From: Alcaligenes pakistanensis
GTDB lineage: Bacteria > Pseudomonadota > Gammaproteobacteria > Burkholderiales > Burkholderiaceae_B
NCBI RefSeq assembly: GCF_014652815.1
Contig: NZ_BMZN01000007.1
Span: 1-34,907 of the forward strand
Direction of reading: 5' to 3'
DNA: 34,907 nt
Shown: positions 1 through 8,052 of the stretch, piece after piece
How the letters are laid out: each line of letters begins with the position of its first letter
Position numbering within the stretch: position 1 is the first letter of the stretch
Translations under genes and position numbers: made by a program
Notes under the pieces: generated by a model
Databases searched by the model: none
What the model saw: the letters and a program-made list of their open reading frames with translations, nothing else
What the model was told of the DNA's origin: nothing

Positions 1-1
1 T

Positions 2-661
2 ACTGTGCCGACCGAAGCAGATCGTGCTCGCGTGACCGCGGCGGCAGCCTTGATCAAAGCCGCCAAGGAAATGAGCATTACCTCGGCAGCCGGTACAGAT
101 TTGCGCTGCCCGTTGGGTGAGTTCCCCGCCATTCGTGAGTACGGTTTCGTGGATGAGCCCGGTCGTTGGGACCACTGGCCTAGCGGTTTTGTGCTGACTT
201 GGCCCAATGAGCTGGGTACCAACGGCACCATCGTAATCGACAAGGGCGACATTCTTCTGCCACAGAAGAAATACTCGACTGAGCAGATTATTCTGACGGT
301 AGAAAACGGCTATGCCACCAAGATTGAAGGTGGCATTGAAGCTGAGCTGCTGGACGAGTACATGAAGACCTTTAACGATCCTGAAGGCTATGCGATTTCC
401 CATATTGGTTGGGGTTTGCAGCCACGCGCTCACTGGTCCACCTTGGGTCTGTATTCGCGTGAGAACACCATTGGCATGGACGCGCGTGCGTTCGAGGGTA
501 ACTTCCTGTTCTCCTTGGGCCCGAACAATGAAGCGGGTGGCAAGCGCACAACAGCCTGCCATATTGATATTCCTTTGCGCCATTGCACGGTCAGCCTGGA
601 CGGTCGTGCGGTCGTGCGTGATGGCAAAGTACTGGACGGAGGCGTGGGTGAGTACGAATGA
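2..661 (+). CDS. nicX: 2,5-dihydroxypyridine 5,6-dioxygenase, C-terminal part (cut by window edge)
   Basis: Ring-opening iron(II) dioxygenase that converts 2,5-dihydroxypyridine to N-formylmaleamate in the cytoplasm. The frame is open to the left edge, so the start lies outside; the GTG at 5 is internal. The visible part aligns from memory with Pseudomonas putida NicX, including the segment ADEPGRWDHWPSG (here VDEPGRWDHWPSG) and FNDPEGYAISHIGWG. Counting from the GTG at 5, His133, His186 and Asp188 have the same spacing (53 and 55) as the NicX iron ligands His265, His318 and Asp320, so about 130 N-terminal residues are missing. It overlaps the next gene by 14 nt, implying translational coupling. 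In a picolinate cluster it would receive the product of a 3,6-dihydroxypicolinate decarboxylase. Confidence in the family is high; the pic-style name is not asserted. Confidence 0.93.
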   Translation, partial: TVPTEADRARVTAAAALIKAAKEMSITSAAGTDLRCPLGEFPAIREYGFVDEPGRWDHWPSGFVLTWPNELGTNGTIVIDKGDILLPQKKYSTEQIILTVENGYATKIEGGIEAELLDEYMKTFNDPEGYAISHIGWGLQPRAHWSTLGLYSRENTIGMDARAFEGNFLFSLGPNNEAGGKRTTACHIDIPLRHCTVSLDGRAVVRDGKVLDGGVGEYE

Positions 662-1271
662 AGGAGCGGTGTACGCTCAACAAGGTTTTGGTTCGATGCT
701 GGAGCCCAAAGCTCCTTTCGGTCTGCTGATTATTGATTTGGTTAATGGCTTTGCCGATCCAGCGGTATTTGGTGGAGGCAATATTCCAGAGGCCATCGAG
801 AATACGCAGAAGTTGCTGGCAACGGCGCGTGAGCAAGGTTGGCCTGTGGCTCACACTCGCATCGTGTATGCGGATGATGGCGCGGATAATAATATCTTCA
901 GCATTAAAGTGCCCGGCATGTTGGGCTTGACCGAAGACGCGCACAACAGCCATATCGTGCCTGAACTGGCACCTGCCCCTGGTGAGTTTGTGGTTCGCAA
1001 GAATGTGCCCTCGGCCTTCTTCGGCACACCTTTGGCGGCATGGTTGACTCAACGTGGTGTGCAAACGCTGCTGGTCGCCGGTGCCGTCACCAGTGGCTGC
1101 GTACGCTCCAGCGTGGTCGATGCGATGCAACTGGGCTTTCGTCCCTTGGTGGTCTCTGATTGCGTGGGTGACCGTGCTATTGGCCCGCATGACGCCAACC
1201 TGTTCGACATGCGTCAGAAGTACGCCACCGTGGCAACGCGTGAAGAGGCGATGACGTTGTTGGGACTGTGA
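648..1271 (+). CDS. nicF: Maleamate amidohydrolase, isochorismatase family
   Basis: Cysteine hydrolase expected to convert maleamate to maleate plus ammonia, the nitrogen-releasing step of 2,5-dihydroxypyridine catabolism. The open frame extends further upstream, but GTG 648 is chosen because GGAGG at 638-642 lies 5 nt before it and the resulting 207 residues match the family length. With this start the catalytic triad is Asp30 (in LLIIDL), Lys118 (in VVRKN) and Cys151 (in VTSGCVRSS), close to the reported Asp29/Lys119/Cys150 of P. putida NicF. GTG 669 and ATG 696 are alternative starts. It directly follows the dioxygenase; no N-formylmaleamate deformylase lies between them, so that enzyme should be encoded upstream or elsewhere. 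A terminator follows at 1318. Confidence 0.9.
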   Translation: MSTNEGAVYAQQGFGSMLEPKAPFGLLIIDLVNGFADPAVFGGGNIPEAIENTQKLLATAREQGWPVAHTRIVYADDGADNNIFSIKVPGMLGLTEDAHNSHIVPELAPAPGEFVVRKNVPSAFFGTPLAAWLTQRGVQTLLVAGAVTSGCVRSSVVDAMQLGFRPLVVSDCVGDRAIGPHDANLFDMRQKYATVATREEAMTLLGL

Positions 1272-1317
1272 CCGAGTATCGATAGTCTGCCGCTTGGGGG
1301 CAGGCCGTCGGACAAGT

Positions 1318-1355
1318 GCCCCTGGGAGCTGAACAGCTCTCGGGGGCTTTTTTTT
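1318..1355 (+). terminator. Rho-independent terminator after the nicX-nicF operon
   Basis: A 14-bp stem (GCCCCTGGGAGCTG with CAGCTCTCGGGGGC, two G-T wobbles) closes a 2-nt gap and is followed by eight T at 1348-1355. It ends the plus-strand lower-pathway operon. The minus-strand operon that ends at 1383 has no T-run on its side, so I read it as one-directional. Confidence 0.9.
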
Positions 1356-1382
1356 GCTTGTGTTGCTCAGGCTACGTGATTT

Positions 1383-2177
1383 TTACGCCTGATCTTTACG
1401 CCCGAACAGCCTGCCCACTGAATAGCGGATCTGTGACCAGACGGCCTTCAGTCCGATGGACAGCATGTTCAGCTCTCCGGCCTCATTGTCATCCTGGCGA
1501 CGGCGCGTTTGCAGGCGCAGTAAGGTCTGCTGCATCTGGGCTTGCAATTGCTGGGTCTGTGCCAGCACGGCCTGGGCCTGGAACAAGATGGCTTGCGCCT
1601 CGGGGGAGGAGATGGATGACCCCGCTGCTACTCCCTGGCTGGCAACCGAGCTGCCCGGCGTGGACGCCATAGGCTGGCTTGCTGCTGCAATGGGAGTGTC
1701 GAGTTGTGTTGCAGGGTCTGCGCCGCCCTGGACCATACGTGCCAGGTTGCGCTCGAACTGCCCCAGGATCTGGCCGGCCACTTCAGCAATCATGCCGCTA
1801 CCGCGCCCGTACTGAGCGACGGCACCGGACAAGGTCAGCTCGGTGTTGACCTCCACATCAGTACCGCCATCTGGCGATGGTGTCAGTGCGAAGCTGAAGT
1901 CTGAACTGGCAGAACCGCGCCCCTTGGGGTCCAGACCGGCTCCGCGCAGATAGGCGATGTGGTTTTCCTCGTCAGTGCGTACCAGTTCGGCTGTACCGTC
2001 AAACGACAGCTTGATAGGACCGAGCTTGACCGATACAGAACCCTGATACTTATTGCCGTCCAGCACGTCGGTGAGTTTGGCTCCGGGCAGGCAGGGCATG
2101 ATGCGGGGGACATCCAGCATCAGCGCCCAGGCTTGATCCAGCGGCAAAGGAATGTGAAACCGGTTCTTGAAGTTCAT
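1383..2177 (-). CDS. CoxG-like SRPBCC protein, accessory to the molybdenum hydroxylase
   Basis: 264-residue protein of the carbon monoxide dehydrogenase subunit G family. Residues 1-150 form the SRPBCC hydrophobic-cavity fold (start MNFKNRFHIPLPLDQAW, then DVPRIMPCLPGA and a GXVXVKLGPI-like strand). A low-complexity Ala/Gln/Ser-rich linker of about 90 residues follows, then a C-terminal amphipathic stretch ending in VGRLFGRKDQA. CoxG proteins are known to tether or serve Mo-CO dehydrogenases and are implicated in quinone handling; here a role linking the hydroxylase to the membrane or quinone pool is inference. Its ATG overlaps the TGA of the large-subunit gene (ATGA), so it is the last gene of the operon. 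The right-hand hydroxylase carries the same domain fused to its small subunit. Confidence 0.87.
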   Translation of the reverse strand: MNFKNRFHIPLPLDQAWALMLDVPRIMPCLPGAKLTDVLDGNKYQGSVSVKLGPIKLSFDGTAELVRTDEENHIAYLRGAGLDPKGRGSASSDFSFALTPSPDGGTDVEVNTELTLSGAVAQYGRGSGMIAEVAGQILGQFERNLARMVQGGADPATQLDTPIAAASQPMASTPGSSVASQGVAAGSSISSPEAQAILFQAQAVLAQTQQLQAQMQQTLLRLQTRRRQDDNEAGELNMLSIGLKAVWSQIRYSVGRLFGRKDQA

Positions 2178-4573
2178 GGCAGGGTTCCTGTTTTATTGTG
2201 TTTTTGTGTGGCCTGATCAATCAGTTCCAGCAGCCGCATGGGGCTGAGCGGGAACTCGTTGATGCGCACATTCAGCGGTGCCAGTGCGTGTTCCACCGCG
2301 GAGATGACGGCCGCTGCAACAGCGATCGTGGAGCATTCACCCACGCCTTTGACACCGAGTGGATTCAGGCGCGTGGGCGAGGGGCAAAACAGCACATCGA
2401 TGTCGGGTACTTCGGGAGCGGTAGGGAGTAGATATTCCGCGCAGGTGGTCGATAAAGGCTGACCCTCGGCGTCGTAGGCCATGTGTTCAAACAGTGCGTT
2501 GCCCAGCCCATGAACGACTCCGCCCACCACCTGACCTTCAACAATCATGGGATTGATCAGATTGCCGCAGTCCTGCACGGCCAGATAGCGCTTGATTTCG
2601 ATAGCCCCCGTAGTGGCATCGACTTCTACTTCGCAGGCGTGCGTGGAGCCCGCATAGGCCTGTTCATCGCAATGGAAGTGGGCCGTACACTCCAGGCCCG
2701 GATCGGTCTTGATGGGCAGGCTGTAGCCCGGCACGCCTTTAAGCAGCATAGCCAATCGTGCCAGGCTGACGGTCTCGGGGCTTGCGCTGCTACTGACGAT
2801 GCCAAAAGCGATATCCAGCGTGCTTTCCGGTACGTTCAGCACGGTGGCCGCGGCTTGCAGCACTTTTTGGCGCAGCTGGGTGGAAGCCTGTTCAACAGCT
2901 GTACCGGCCATTAGTGACTGGCGGCTAGCGAAGCCACCCATGCCAAAACCAATATGGCGCGTGTCTCCGGCGTGGACGTCCACGCCGCCCGGATCGACCC
3001 CAAAATAGGCGGCACAAAGTTGCGCCAGCGAGGTCTTGATACCTTGTCCCATGGCCAGCGCACCCGTAAAGACGGCAATCCGGCCTGAGGGGAAAATTTT
3101 GACTGTAGCCGATTCATAGGGCCCACGGCCCGTGGGTTTGACGGCATTTGCCAGGCTCTGGCCACGGTAACGGCCTTGCGCCAGGGAGTCCTGTCGACGC
3201 TGCTCGAAACCGTCTCGGTCCATAGCGTCCTCTGCCATGGCTTGCATGCGCGGGAAGTCGCCGCTGTCGATGACCAGGGGAACACCCGCACGGGATTTGA
3301 GTGGCTTGGTGTAGGGAATTTTGGAGGCTGGAATCAGGTTCAGCTCGCGGCAGCGGATGGAGTCCATGCCGGTTTGCTGCGCCAGTCTGTCCATCAGTCT
3401 GTCCATGACGAAGGCGGCTTGCGGGTAGCCTGCTCCGCGCACGGTGGCAACGGGTACTTTGTTGGTGTAGACCACGTCGGCGGTCAGGCTGAAGGCAGGC
3501 ACCTTATAGGGGCCTGTCATGGACGAGGCCGCGTTGTAGGGCACGTTGGTACCCTGCGGGGTGTAGGCGCCATGGTCATGGATGAAATGGCCGCGTAGGC
3601 CGCGTATATGGCCGTCCTTGTCGGCTGCCAGACTCATGGTCCAGAACTGGTCGCGCTCCTGGATAGAGGTCAAGAAGTTCTCGCGTCGGTCTTCCACCCA
3701 TTTGACGGGGCGGCGCAGCAGGCGGGCTACGGCGGGAATGACGATTTCCTCGGGGTAGATCATGAACTTTGCGCCGAAGCCGCCGCCTACGTCTGGCGTG
3801 ATGACGCGTAGCTGGTCTTCGCGATGGCCCAGCATCAGGGCTAGGGTGTAGTGCAATTCGTGCGCCATCTGGGTCGAGGACCAGACTGTCATTTCATTAC
3901 CGGCGGCGTCCAGCCGTGCCAGCACACCACGACCTTCAATGGGGTGTGCGCAGCCACGGTGGGCAGAAAACGACTCTTCGATGATGATGTCCGCACCCTC
4001 AAAGGCCGCATCCACCTCGCCGTAGGCCAGCGTGTAGTGTTGCAGCACATTGCTTTCCAGCTCGGTGCGCACCAGCGGGGCGTCTGCTTCCAGGGCACGA
4101 CGCACGTCCGAGATACCCGGCAGAACCTCGAAATCAATGGTGACCAGGGCGGCAGCGTCTTCGGCCAGGTGGCGCGACTGGGCCACGACCACGGCAATAG
4201 CTTCGCCCACGAAGGCGACTTCGTCACGGGCCAGCACAAAGGGGACGGTGTTCTCGGGCAGGACGGCAAAGGCAAAGCCTAGCGGCATGCGCCAATGGGT
4301 GAGTTCGCCCAGCAGATCTTGGGCGGCAAACACGCCGTGTACGCCGGGCAGAGCTCGGGCAGCCGACAGGTCGATGGAGCGAATACGCGCATGGGCATGT
4401 GGGCTGCGCACGAAACAGGCGTGCAGCACGCCGTCCATGGGAACGTCATCTAGGAACTGCGCTTGTCCCGTCAGCAGGGCTTCGTCTTCCAGGCGCAGAA
4501 AGGATTGCCCCATGCCGGGAGAAGTCTGGGTCTGGGTGATGGGCTCCCGTTCGGGAGAATCATTCATGTGCAT
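2174..4573 (-). CDS. Molybdenum hydroxylase large subunit (xanthine dehydrogenase family), left operon
   Basis: 799-residue molybdopterin-binding catalytic subunit, full length for the CoxL/XdhB-type family. Visible motifs in order: the GQAQFLDDV N-terminal domain, GGGFGAKF, VRGAGYPQAAF, the MGQGIKTSLAQL cofactor motif, GGFASRQSLMAGTA, and GVKGVGEC containing the catalytic Glu746. Start ATG 4573 has a GAGAG ribosome-site-like stretch 6 nt upstream; ATG 4567 is possible. It overlaps the small-subunit gene by 14 nt. Order medium-small-large-CoxG differs from the right-hand hydroxylase (large-medium-small::CoxG), so the two sets are not a simple recent duplication. The substrate is not readable from sequence; context suggests hydroxylation of a pyridine carboxylate next to the ring nitrogen, possibly quinolinate at C6. 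Confidence 0.93.
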   Translation of the reverse strand: MHMNDSPEREPITQTQTSPGMGQSFLRLEDEALLTGQAQFLDDVPMDGVLHACFVRSPHAHARIRSIDLSAARALPGVHGVFAAQDLLGELTHWRMPLGFAFAVLPENTVPFVLARDEVAFVGEAIAVVVAQSRHLAEDAAALVTIDFEVLPGISDVRRALEADAPLVRTELESNVLQHYTLAYGEVDAAFEGADIIIEESFSAHRGCAHPIEGRGVLARLDAAGNEMTVWSSTQMAHELHYTLALMLGHREDQLRVITPDVGGGFGAKFMIYPEEIVIPAVARLLRRPVKWVEDRRENFLTSIQERDQFWTMSLAADKDGHIRGLRGHFIHDHGAYTPQGTNVPYNAASSMTGPYKVPAFSLTADVVYTNKVPVATVRGAGYPQAAFVMDRLMDRLAQQTGMDSIRCRELNLIPASKIPYTKPLKSRAGVPLVIDSGDFPRMQAMAEDAMDRDGFEQRRQDSLAQGRYRGQSLANAVKPTGRGPYESATVKIFPSGRIAVFTGALAMGQGIKTSLAQLCAAYFGVDPGGVDVHAGDTRHIGFGMGGFASRQSLMAGTAVEQASTQLRQKVLQAAATVLNVPESTLDIAFGIVSSSASPETVSLARLAMLLKGVPGYSLPIKTDPGLECTAHFHCDEQAYAGSTHACEVEVDATTGAIEIKRYLAVQDCGNLINPMIVEGQVVGGVVHGLGNALFEHMAYDAEGQPLSTTCAEYLLPTAPEVPDIDVLFCPSPTRLNPLGVKGVGECSTIAVAAAVISAVEHALAPLNVRINEFPLSPMRLLELIDQATQKHNKTGTLP

Positions 4574-5069
4574 GGCTTGCTCTCATCGCGGCAGCGGCTT
4601 TCTGCACCGCGCGCACAATATTCTGATAGCCAGTACAGCGGCAAAGATGGCCGGACAGCACATCGCGGATCTGCTCATCACTGGGGTCGCTGTGGTTCTC
4701 CAATAGCTCCACGACCGACATCAGCACGCCGGGTGTACAGAAACCACATTGCAAAGCATGCAGTTCATGGAATGCTTTTTGAACTGGGTGCCAGTGGCCT
4801 TGCTCGTCGGCCAGGCCTTCGATGGTGCGGATGTTCGTGCCCTGGGCCTGGATGGCCAGCATCAGGCAACTGCGTGCCGAGTGGCCGTCTATCTGTACCG
4901 TGCAGGCACCGCAGACGCCATGTTCACAGCCCACATGGGTGCCCGTCAGGCCCAGGTCGTGACGCAGGAAATCCGCCAGATTGACGCGTGGTTCGGCCGA
5001 TGCTGTCAGCGTGCGTCCATTGACACACAGTGTGATGGGGCGGCTGTCCGAAGGAGAGGTATTACTCAT
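4560..5069 (-). CDS. Molybdenum hydroxylase small subunit, two [2Fe-2S] clusters, left operon
   Basis: 169-residue iron-sulfur subunit that passes electrons from the Mo centre to FAD. The N-terminal plant-type cluster uses Cys48, Cys53, Cys56 and Cys68 (in [12 protein letters not shown]), and the C-terminal cluster uses Cys108, Cys111, Cys143 and Cys145 (CGFC and CRCTGYQ). All eight ligands are present. The frame is open further upstream, but ATG 5069 is chosen because it places the ferredoxin fold about ten residues in and gives the usual family length; it overlaps the medium-subunit stop by 8 nt. Unlike its counterpart at 16582, it has no C-terminal CoxG domain. Confidence 0.93.
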   Translation of the reverse strand: MSNTSPSDSRPITLCVNGRTLTASAEPRVNLADFLRHDLGLTGTHVGCEHGVCGACTVQIDGHSARSCLMLAIQAQGTNIRTIEGLADEQGHWHPVQKAFHELHALQCGFCTPGVLMSVVELLENHSDPSDEQIRDVLSGHLCRCTGYQNIVRAVQKAAAAMRASHAHE

Positions 5070-5937
5070 GCCGTTTTCCTGTACGGGAGAGCGCGAGCCG
5101 CAAGGCACGCGCTGTATATTCTTTGGCCAGTCGCTGGCGATACCAGCCCTGAACATAACTGTCGCTGGCGGCATCCACCTGGCCGCACAGTTCGGCGGCT
5201 CGGTCGATGTCATCGGGGCCTAGCGGTGTGCCTAGCAAACTATTTTCGGCCTCGCTCATGCGCAGGGGAAAAGCACCCACGCCGCCCAAGGTGATGCTGG
5301 CGCGACAGACCAGGTCCGCTTCGTCCAGTAACAGCAGGACAGCGCAGGACACAATGGCAAAGTCGCCGTGGCGACGGGAAAACTCCAGAAAGGCCCAGCC
5401 GTGGCCGGCAGGCCAGGGCTGGATCTGCACACGGGTCAGTAACTCGTCGGCCTGCATGCTCGGTGTCATGTAGGCCGCCGGAAACTCGGCCATTGGAATG
5501 GCTCGTTCCCCGCGTGCATGGGAAGCGGTCAGCACGGCGTCCATGGCCATGCAGACCGTCGGTATCTCGGCGGAAGGGTCCAGTTGGCAAAGACTGCCGC
5601 CCACGGTGCCACGGTTGCGCGTCTGGCGATGCCCGACGTTCAAAATGGCCTCTTTCAAGAGGGGCAGCCGCGCGGCTACCAGCTCGGAGAACTCCACATC
5701 GCGCTGGCGAGTCATGGCGCCGATGGCGATACTGCCATCGTCCTGCTCGCGCAGATAGGCCAGCTCGGGTAGCTGGTTGATATCCACCAGCGTATCGGGA
5801 AACGCAAAGCGCATATTGAGCATGGCCATCAGGGACTGGCCGCCCGCCAGGACGCGGGCATTGTCCTGGGTGGACAAAAGCTCCAGCGCCTGGGTCAGCG
5901 TCTCGGGGGCGTAGTAATTGAAAACAGGAGCCTTCAT
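5062..5937 (-). CDS. Molybdenum hydroxylase medium (FAD) subunit, left operon
   Basis: 291-residue FAD-binding subunit of the CoxM type. The pyrophosphate-binding motif AGGQSLMAMLNMR starts at residue 31 and the second flavin motif TRNRGTVGGSLCQLDP covers residues 106-121. The C-terminal domain (about 180-285) has the typical TLGGVGAFPLR strand. It starts 12 nt after the stop of the decarboxylase-like gene and overlaps the small subunit, so all three subunits are translated together. It takes electrons from the iron-sulfur clusters; the final acceptor (oxygen, quinone or other) cannot be told from sequence, though the CoxG gene in the operon makes a quinone link plausible. Confidence 0.92.
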   Translation of the reverse strand: MKAPVFNYYAPETLTQALELLSTQDNARVLAGGQSLMAMLNMRFAFPDTLVDINQLPELAYLREQDDGSIAIGAMTRQRDVEFSELVAARLPLLKEAILNVGHRQTRNRGTVGGSLCQLDPSAEIPTVCMAMDAVLTASHARGERAIPMAEFPAAYMTPSMQADELLTRVQIQPWPAGHGWAFLEFSRRHGDFAIVSCAVLLLLDEADLVCRASITLGGVGAFPLRMSEAENSLLGTPLGPDDIDRAAELCGQVDAASDSYVQGWYRQRLAKEYTARALRLALSRTGKRHE

Positions 5938-5949
5938 GCCGGTATCGCC

Positions 5950-6942
5950 TTATATCTTGGAGAGGTCCAGCGAGGAGGCCGCGAACAGTTCCTCGGGCTT
6001 GACCAGGCGTTGCGACATGCCTTGATCGTGGTGGTACTGCGCGAAGGTCTGAATCGTGTGGCGGTTGGCTTCCAGGCCGTAAGGCCAGTAGTCTTCGCCC
6101 ATCAAGGCCTTGGCTTCATTGTGATGATGCACCATCCAGGGGAGGGTCACGGCCAGGTGGCACAGCTCGTTCAATTCGTGCACGGCCAGTTCTTTGGCTT
6201 TCAGGAAGGCCTTATAGACACTGACGGGCAGCCAGGGATTTTCCTGTACCAGGGACTTGCGGATGCCAACCATGTGCATGATGGGGAAGATTTTTGTGCG
6301 ACGGAAATAGTCTTTTTCCACTTCCAGGTACTCATCCCCGAACAGGCGGCCCACATTGGGAGCGCCACGTAAAAAACACGAGGGTGCGCGTGCACCGATG
6401 TAGCCGTCAATCTCGCCTTTTTCCAGCATGTCCGACAGCGTGCGGTCGTCAGGAATTTGTTCCAGGCTGATGTCCTTTGGCAAGTCGATGGGTGAGCGCT
6501 CGCCTCGGCCCGGCTCCTCAATACCACCTCGGACCCACTTGATCTGGTTGGGGTGGATGCCGAACTCATCTTGCAAAATGCCGCGGATCCAGACGTTGGC
6601 CGTGATCTGGTATTCGGGCACGCCGATGATCTTGCCTTTCAGGTCTTCGGGCTTGCGGATGCGGTCGGTGCGCACATAAATGCCGGAGTGGCGAAATACG
6701 CGCGACAAGAAGGCCGGAATGCCGATGTACTGGTTGTCGCCGCGTGCCGTGGTCATCATGTGGCTACTCATGGAGATTTCCGTGATATCGAACTCCTCGT
6801 AGCGGAATGCGCGGTGAAACGCTTCTTCCGGTTCCAGCGACACGACATTGATATCGCAGCCCTCAATCCCGACGCGTCCGTCCTTCAAGGCCAGGGTGCG
6901 GTCGTAATTGCCAATCGATACGCTCAGCTTCAGTTTGTTCAT
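5950..6942 (-). CDS. 4,5-dihydroxyphthalate decarboxylase-like protein (candidate hydroxypyridine-dicarboxylate decarboxylase)
   Basis: 330-residue protein of the Pht5-type decarboxylase family, which has the fold of a periplasmic binding protein but acts as a cytoplasmic enzyme. It begins MNKLKLSVSIGNYDRT with no signal peptide. Family-type segments seen: FRHSGIYV, GVPEYQITANVWIRGIL, GGIEEPGRGE, MLEKGEIDGYIGARAP, FPIMHMVGIRKSL and EDYWPYGLEANR. Known homologues remove one carboxylate from 4,5-dihydroxyphthalate. Quinolinate (pyridine-2,3-dicarboxylate) is the aza-analogue of phthalate, and the adjacent Mo hydroxylase could supply 6-hydroxyquinolinate, whose 3-decarboxylation gives 6-hydroxypicolinate, the PicB substrate. 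That assignment is inference; an Alcaligenes activity of this kind has been described biochemically as I recall. It lies 9 nt downstream of the Bug gene, with AAGGA 6 nt before its ATG. Confidence 0.82.
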   Translation of the reverse strand: MNKLKLSVSIGNYDRTLALKDGRVGIEGCDINVVSLEPEEAFHRAFRYEEFDITEISMSSHMMTTARGDNQYIGIPAFLSRVFRHSGIYVRTDRIRKPEDLKGKIIGVPEYQITANVWIRGILQDEFGIHPNQIKWVRGGIEEPGRGERSPIDLPKDISLEQIPDDRTLSDMLEKGEIDGYIGARAPSCFLRGAPNVGRLFGDEYLEVEKDYFRRTKIFPIMHMVGIRKSLVQENPWLPVSVYKAFLKAKELAVHELNELCHLAVTLPWMVHHHNEAKALMGEDYWPYGLEANRHTIQTFAQYHHDQGMSQRLVKPEELFAASSLDLSKI

Positions 6943-6951
6943 GGTGGGTCC

Positions 6952-7935
6952 TTAGTTGATTTTCAGTCCGATTTTTTGTGCCAGTTCCTGGAAGCGGTCG
7001 ATGTCGGCATTGATCATCGCCTGGAACTCGGCAGGGCCGTCGTGGGCGACCGTGTAGCCCAGGCTGGTCAGCTTGGCTTTCACGTCGTCACGCGCAATAA
7101 TTTTTTCCACGGCTTCGTGTAGTTGCTGCACCACCGCCTCGGGGGTGCCAGCCGGTGCCAGCAGTCCGTGCCACTGGTTCAGCTCATAGCCGGGGTAGCC
7201 CAGCTCGGCAACGGACGGCACGTCGGGCAGCAGGGGGCTACGCTCAGCCGAGGTCACGGCCAGCGCACGCACTTTGCCGCTTTCAATGAAGGGCAGGGTG
7301 CTGGAGGCGGTCACAAAAGCTGAACCAACCTGATTACCCATGACATCATTCAGGGCACCGCCGCAGCCCTTGTAGGGGATGTGTGCGATCTCTACCTTGG
7401 CCGCTTCGTTAAGCATTTCGCCGGCTAGGTGCTGAGGGGTACCGTTGCCGCAGGAGCCAAAGAACACTTCACCTGGTTTTGCCTGGGCAGCTGCGATCAG
7501 GTCCTTCAAGGTCTTGAAAGGCGAGTCGGCTGGCACGATGATGACGGACGGTACGAAGGCAAAATTGGAGATAGCGGCGAAGTCTTTCTTGGGATCGAAA
7601 GGCAGCTTGTCAAACACGGCCGGATTAACCGCGAAGGAACTGTTGACCATCAGCAGCGACTGGCCGTCGGCTTGGCGCTGGGCCACCATACGTGCGCCGA
7701 TATTGCCGCTGGCGCCGGGACGGTTGTCCACAATGGCGGGCTGGCCCAGCTGTTCGTTAAAGTAGTTGCCAATCAGGCGGGCCAGCAAGTCTGTGCCGCC
7801 ACCGGGTGGGAAGGTGACGATGATCTCGATGGGTTTGTCGGGAAAAGTGTTGGCGCTGGCGGCTGCAGGAGCGAGCATGGAACAGCTCAGCAACAGGCCG
7901 GCCAGGGTCAGCAGGCGCGGTTTGCGTTGGAACAT
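6952..7935 (-). CDS. Bug-family periplasmic receptor (tripartite tricarboxylate transporter type)
   Basis: 327-residue extracytoplasmic solute receptor. A Sec signal peptide is visible (positive start MFQRKPR, hydrophobic core LLTLAGLLLSCSMLAPAAA, cleavage near ASA-NTFPDKP). The mature part carries Bug motifs: PDKPIEIIVTFPPGGGTDLLAR, VDNRPGASGNIGA, SFAVNPAV, IPYKGCGGALNDV and LLAPAGTPE. Bug proteins bind carboxylates, consistent with an aromatic dicarboxylate substrate. It is the first gene of the left operon, about 50-65 nt downstream of a promoter with a PicR-type box. No TctA or TctB membrane genes lie in the window, so it must use a transporter encoded elsewhere or act as a sensor. Confidence 0.9.
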   Translation of the reverse strand: MFQRKPRLLTLAGLLLSCSMLAPAAASANTFPDKPIEIIVTFPPGGGTDLLARLIGNYFNEQLGQPAIVDNRPGASGNIGARMVAQRQADGQSLLMVNSSFAVNPAVFDKLPFDPKKDFAAISNFAFVPSVIIVPADSPFKTLKDLIAAAQAKPGEVFFGSCGNGTPQHLAGEMLNEAAKVEIAHIPYKGCGGALNDVMGNQVGSAFVTASSTLPFIESGKVRALAVTSAERSPLLPDVPSVAELGYPGYELNQWHGLLAPAGTPEAVVQQLHEAVEKIIARDDVKAKLTSLGYTVAHDGPAEFQAMINADIDRFQELAQKIGLKIN

Positions 7936-7985
7936 TGTGTCTCCTCGAGAATCGAGTTCTGGGATTATTTTTTATGTATGAATAG

Positions 7986-7997
7986 TCAGTGTACTGA
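7986..7997. promoter_or_regulatory. PicR-type operator box at the left-operon promoter
   Basis: TCAGTGTACTGA: a TCAG-N4-CTGA inverted repeat that extends to GTCAGT-GT-ACTGAC. It fits the TCAG-N4-CTNN pattern I recall for the MarR repressor PicR. It starts 5 nt downstream of a -10-like TAATAT, where a repressor would block transcription start, nearly the same geometry as at the picB promoter. Function is inferred. Confidence 0.6.
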
Positions 7998-8002
7998 CAT
8001 AA

Positions 8003-8032
8003 ATATTATTCACATTTATTCTAAAATATCCT
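8003..8032 (-). promoter_or_regulatory. Candidate promoter of the left operon
   Basis: On the minus strand TAATAT (8008-8003) is a -10 candidate; a weak -35 candidate AGGATA (8032-8027) lies 18 nt upstream. The sequence following the -10 (TTATG then the operator box) parallels the picB promoter, which is the main reason to favour it. The -35 match is poor, so an activator or an AT-rich promoter is possible. Confidence 0.4.
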
Positions 8033-8052
8033 ACTAGGGAAAACGAGAAAGC

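Noticed and set aside
390-647. N-terminal extension of the amidohydrolase
   Set aside because: The extension is antisense-like Arg/Cys/Trp-rich sequence inside the dioxygenase gene; the GTG at 648 has a proper ribosome site and gives the family length.
5950-6942. Reading the binding-protein-fold gene as an ABC transporter receptor
   Set aside because: It has no signal peptide or lipobox, carries decarboxylase-family segments such as GVPEYQ, GGIEEPGRGE and YWPYG, and no ABC genes adjoin it.
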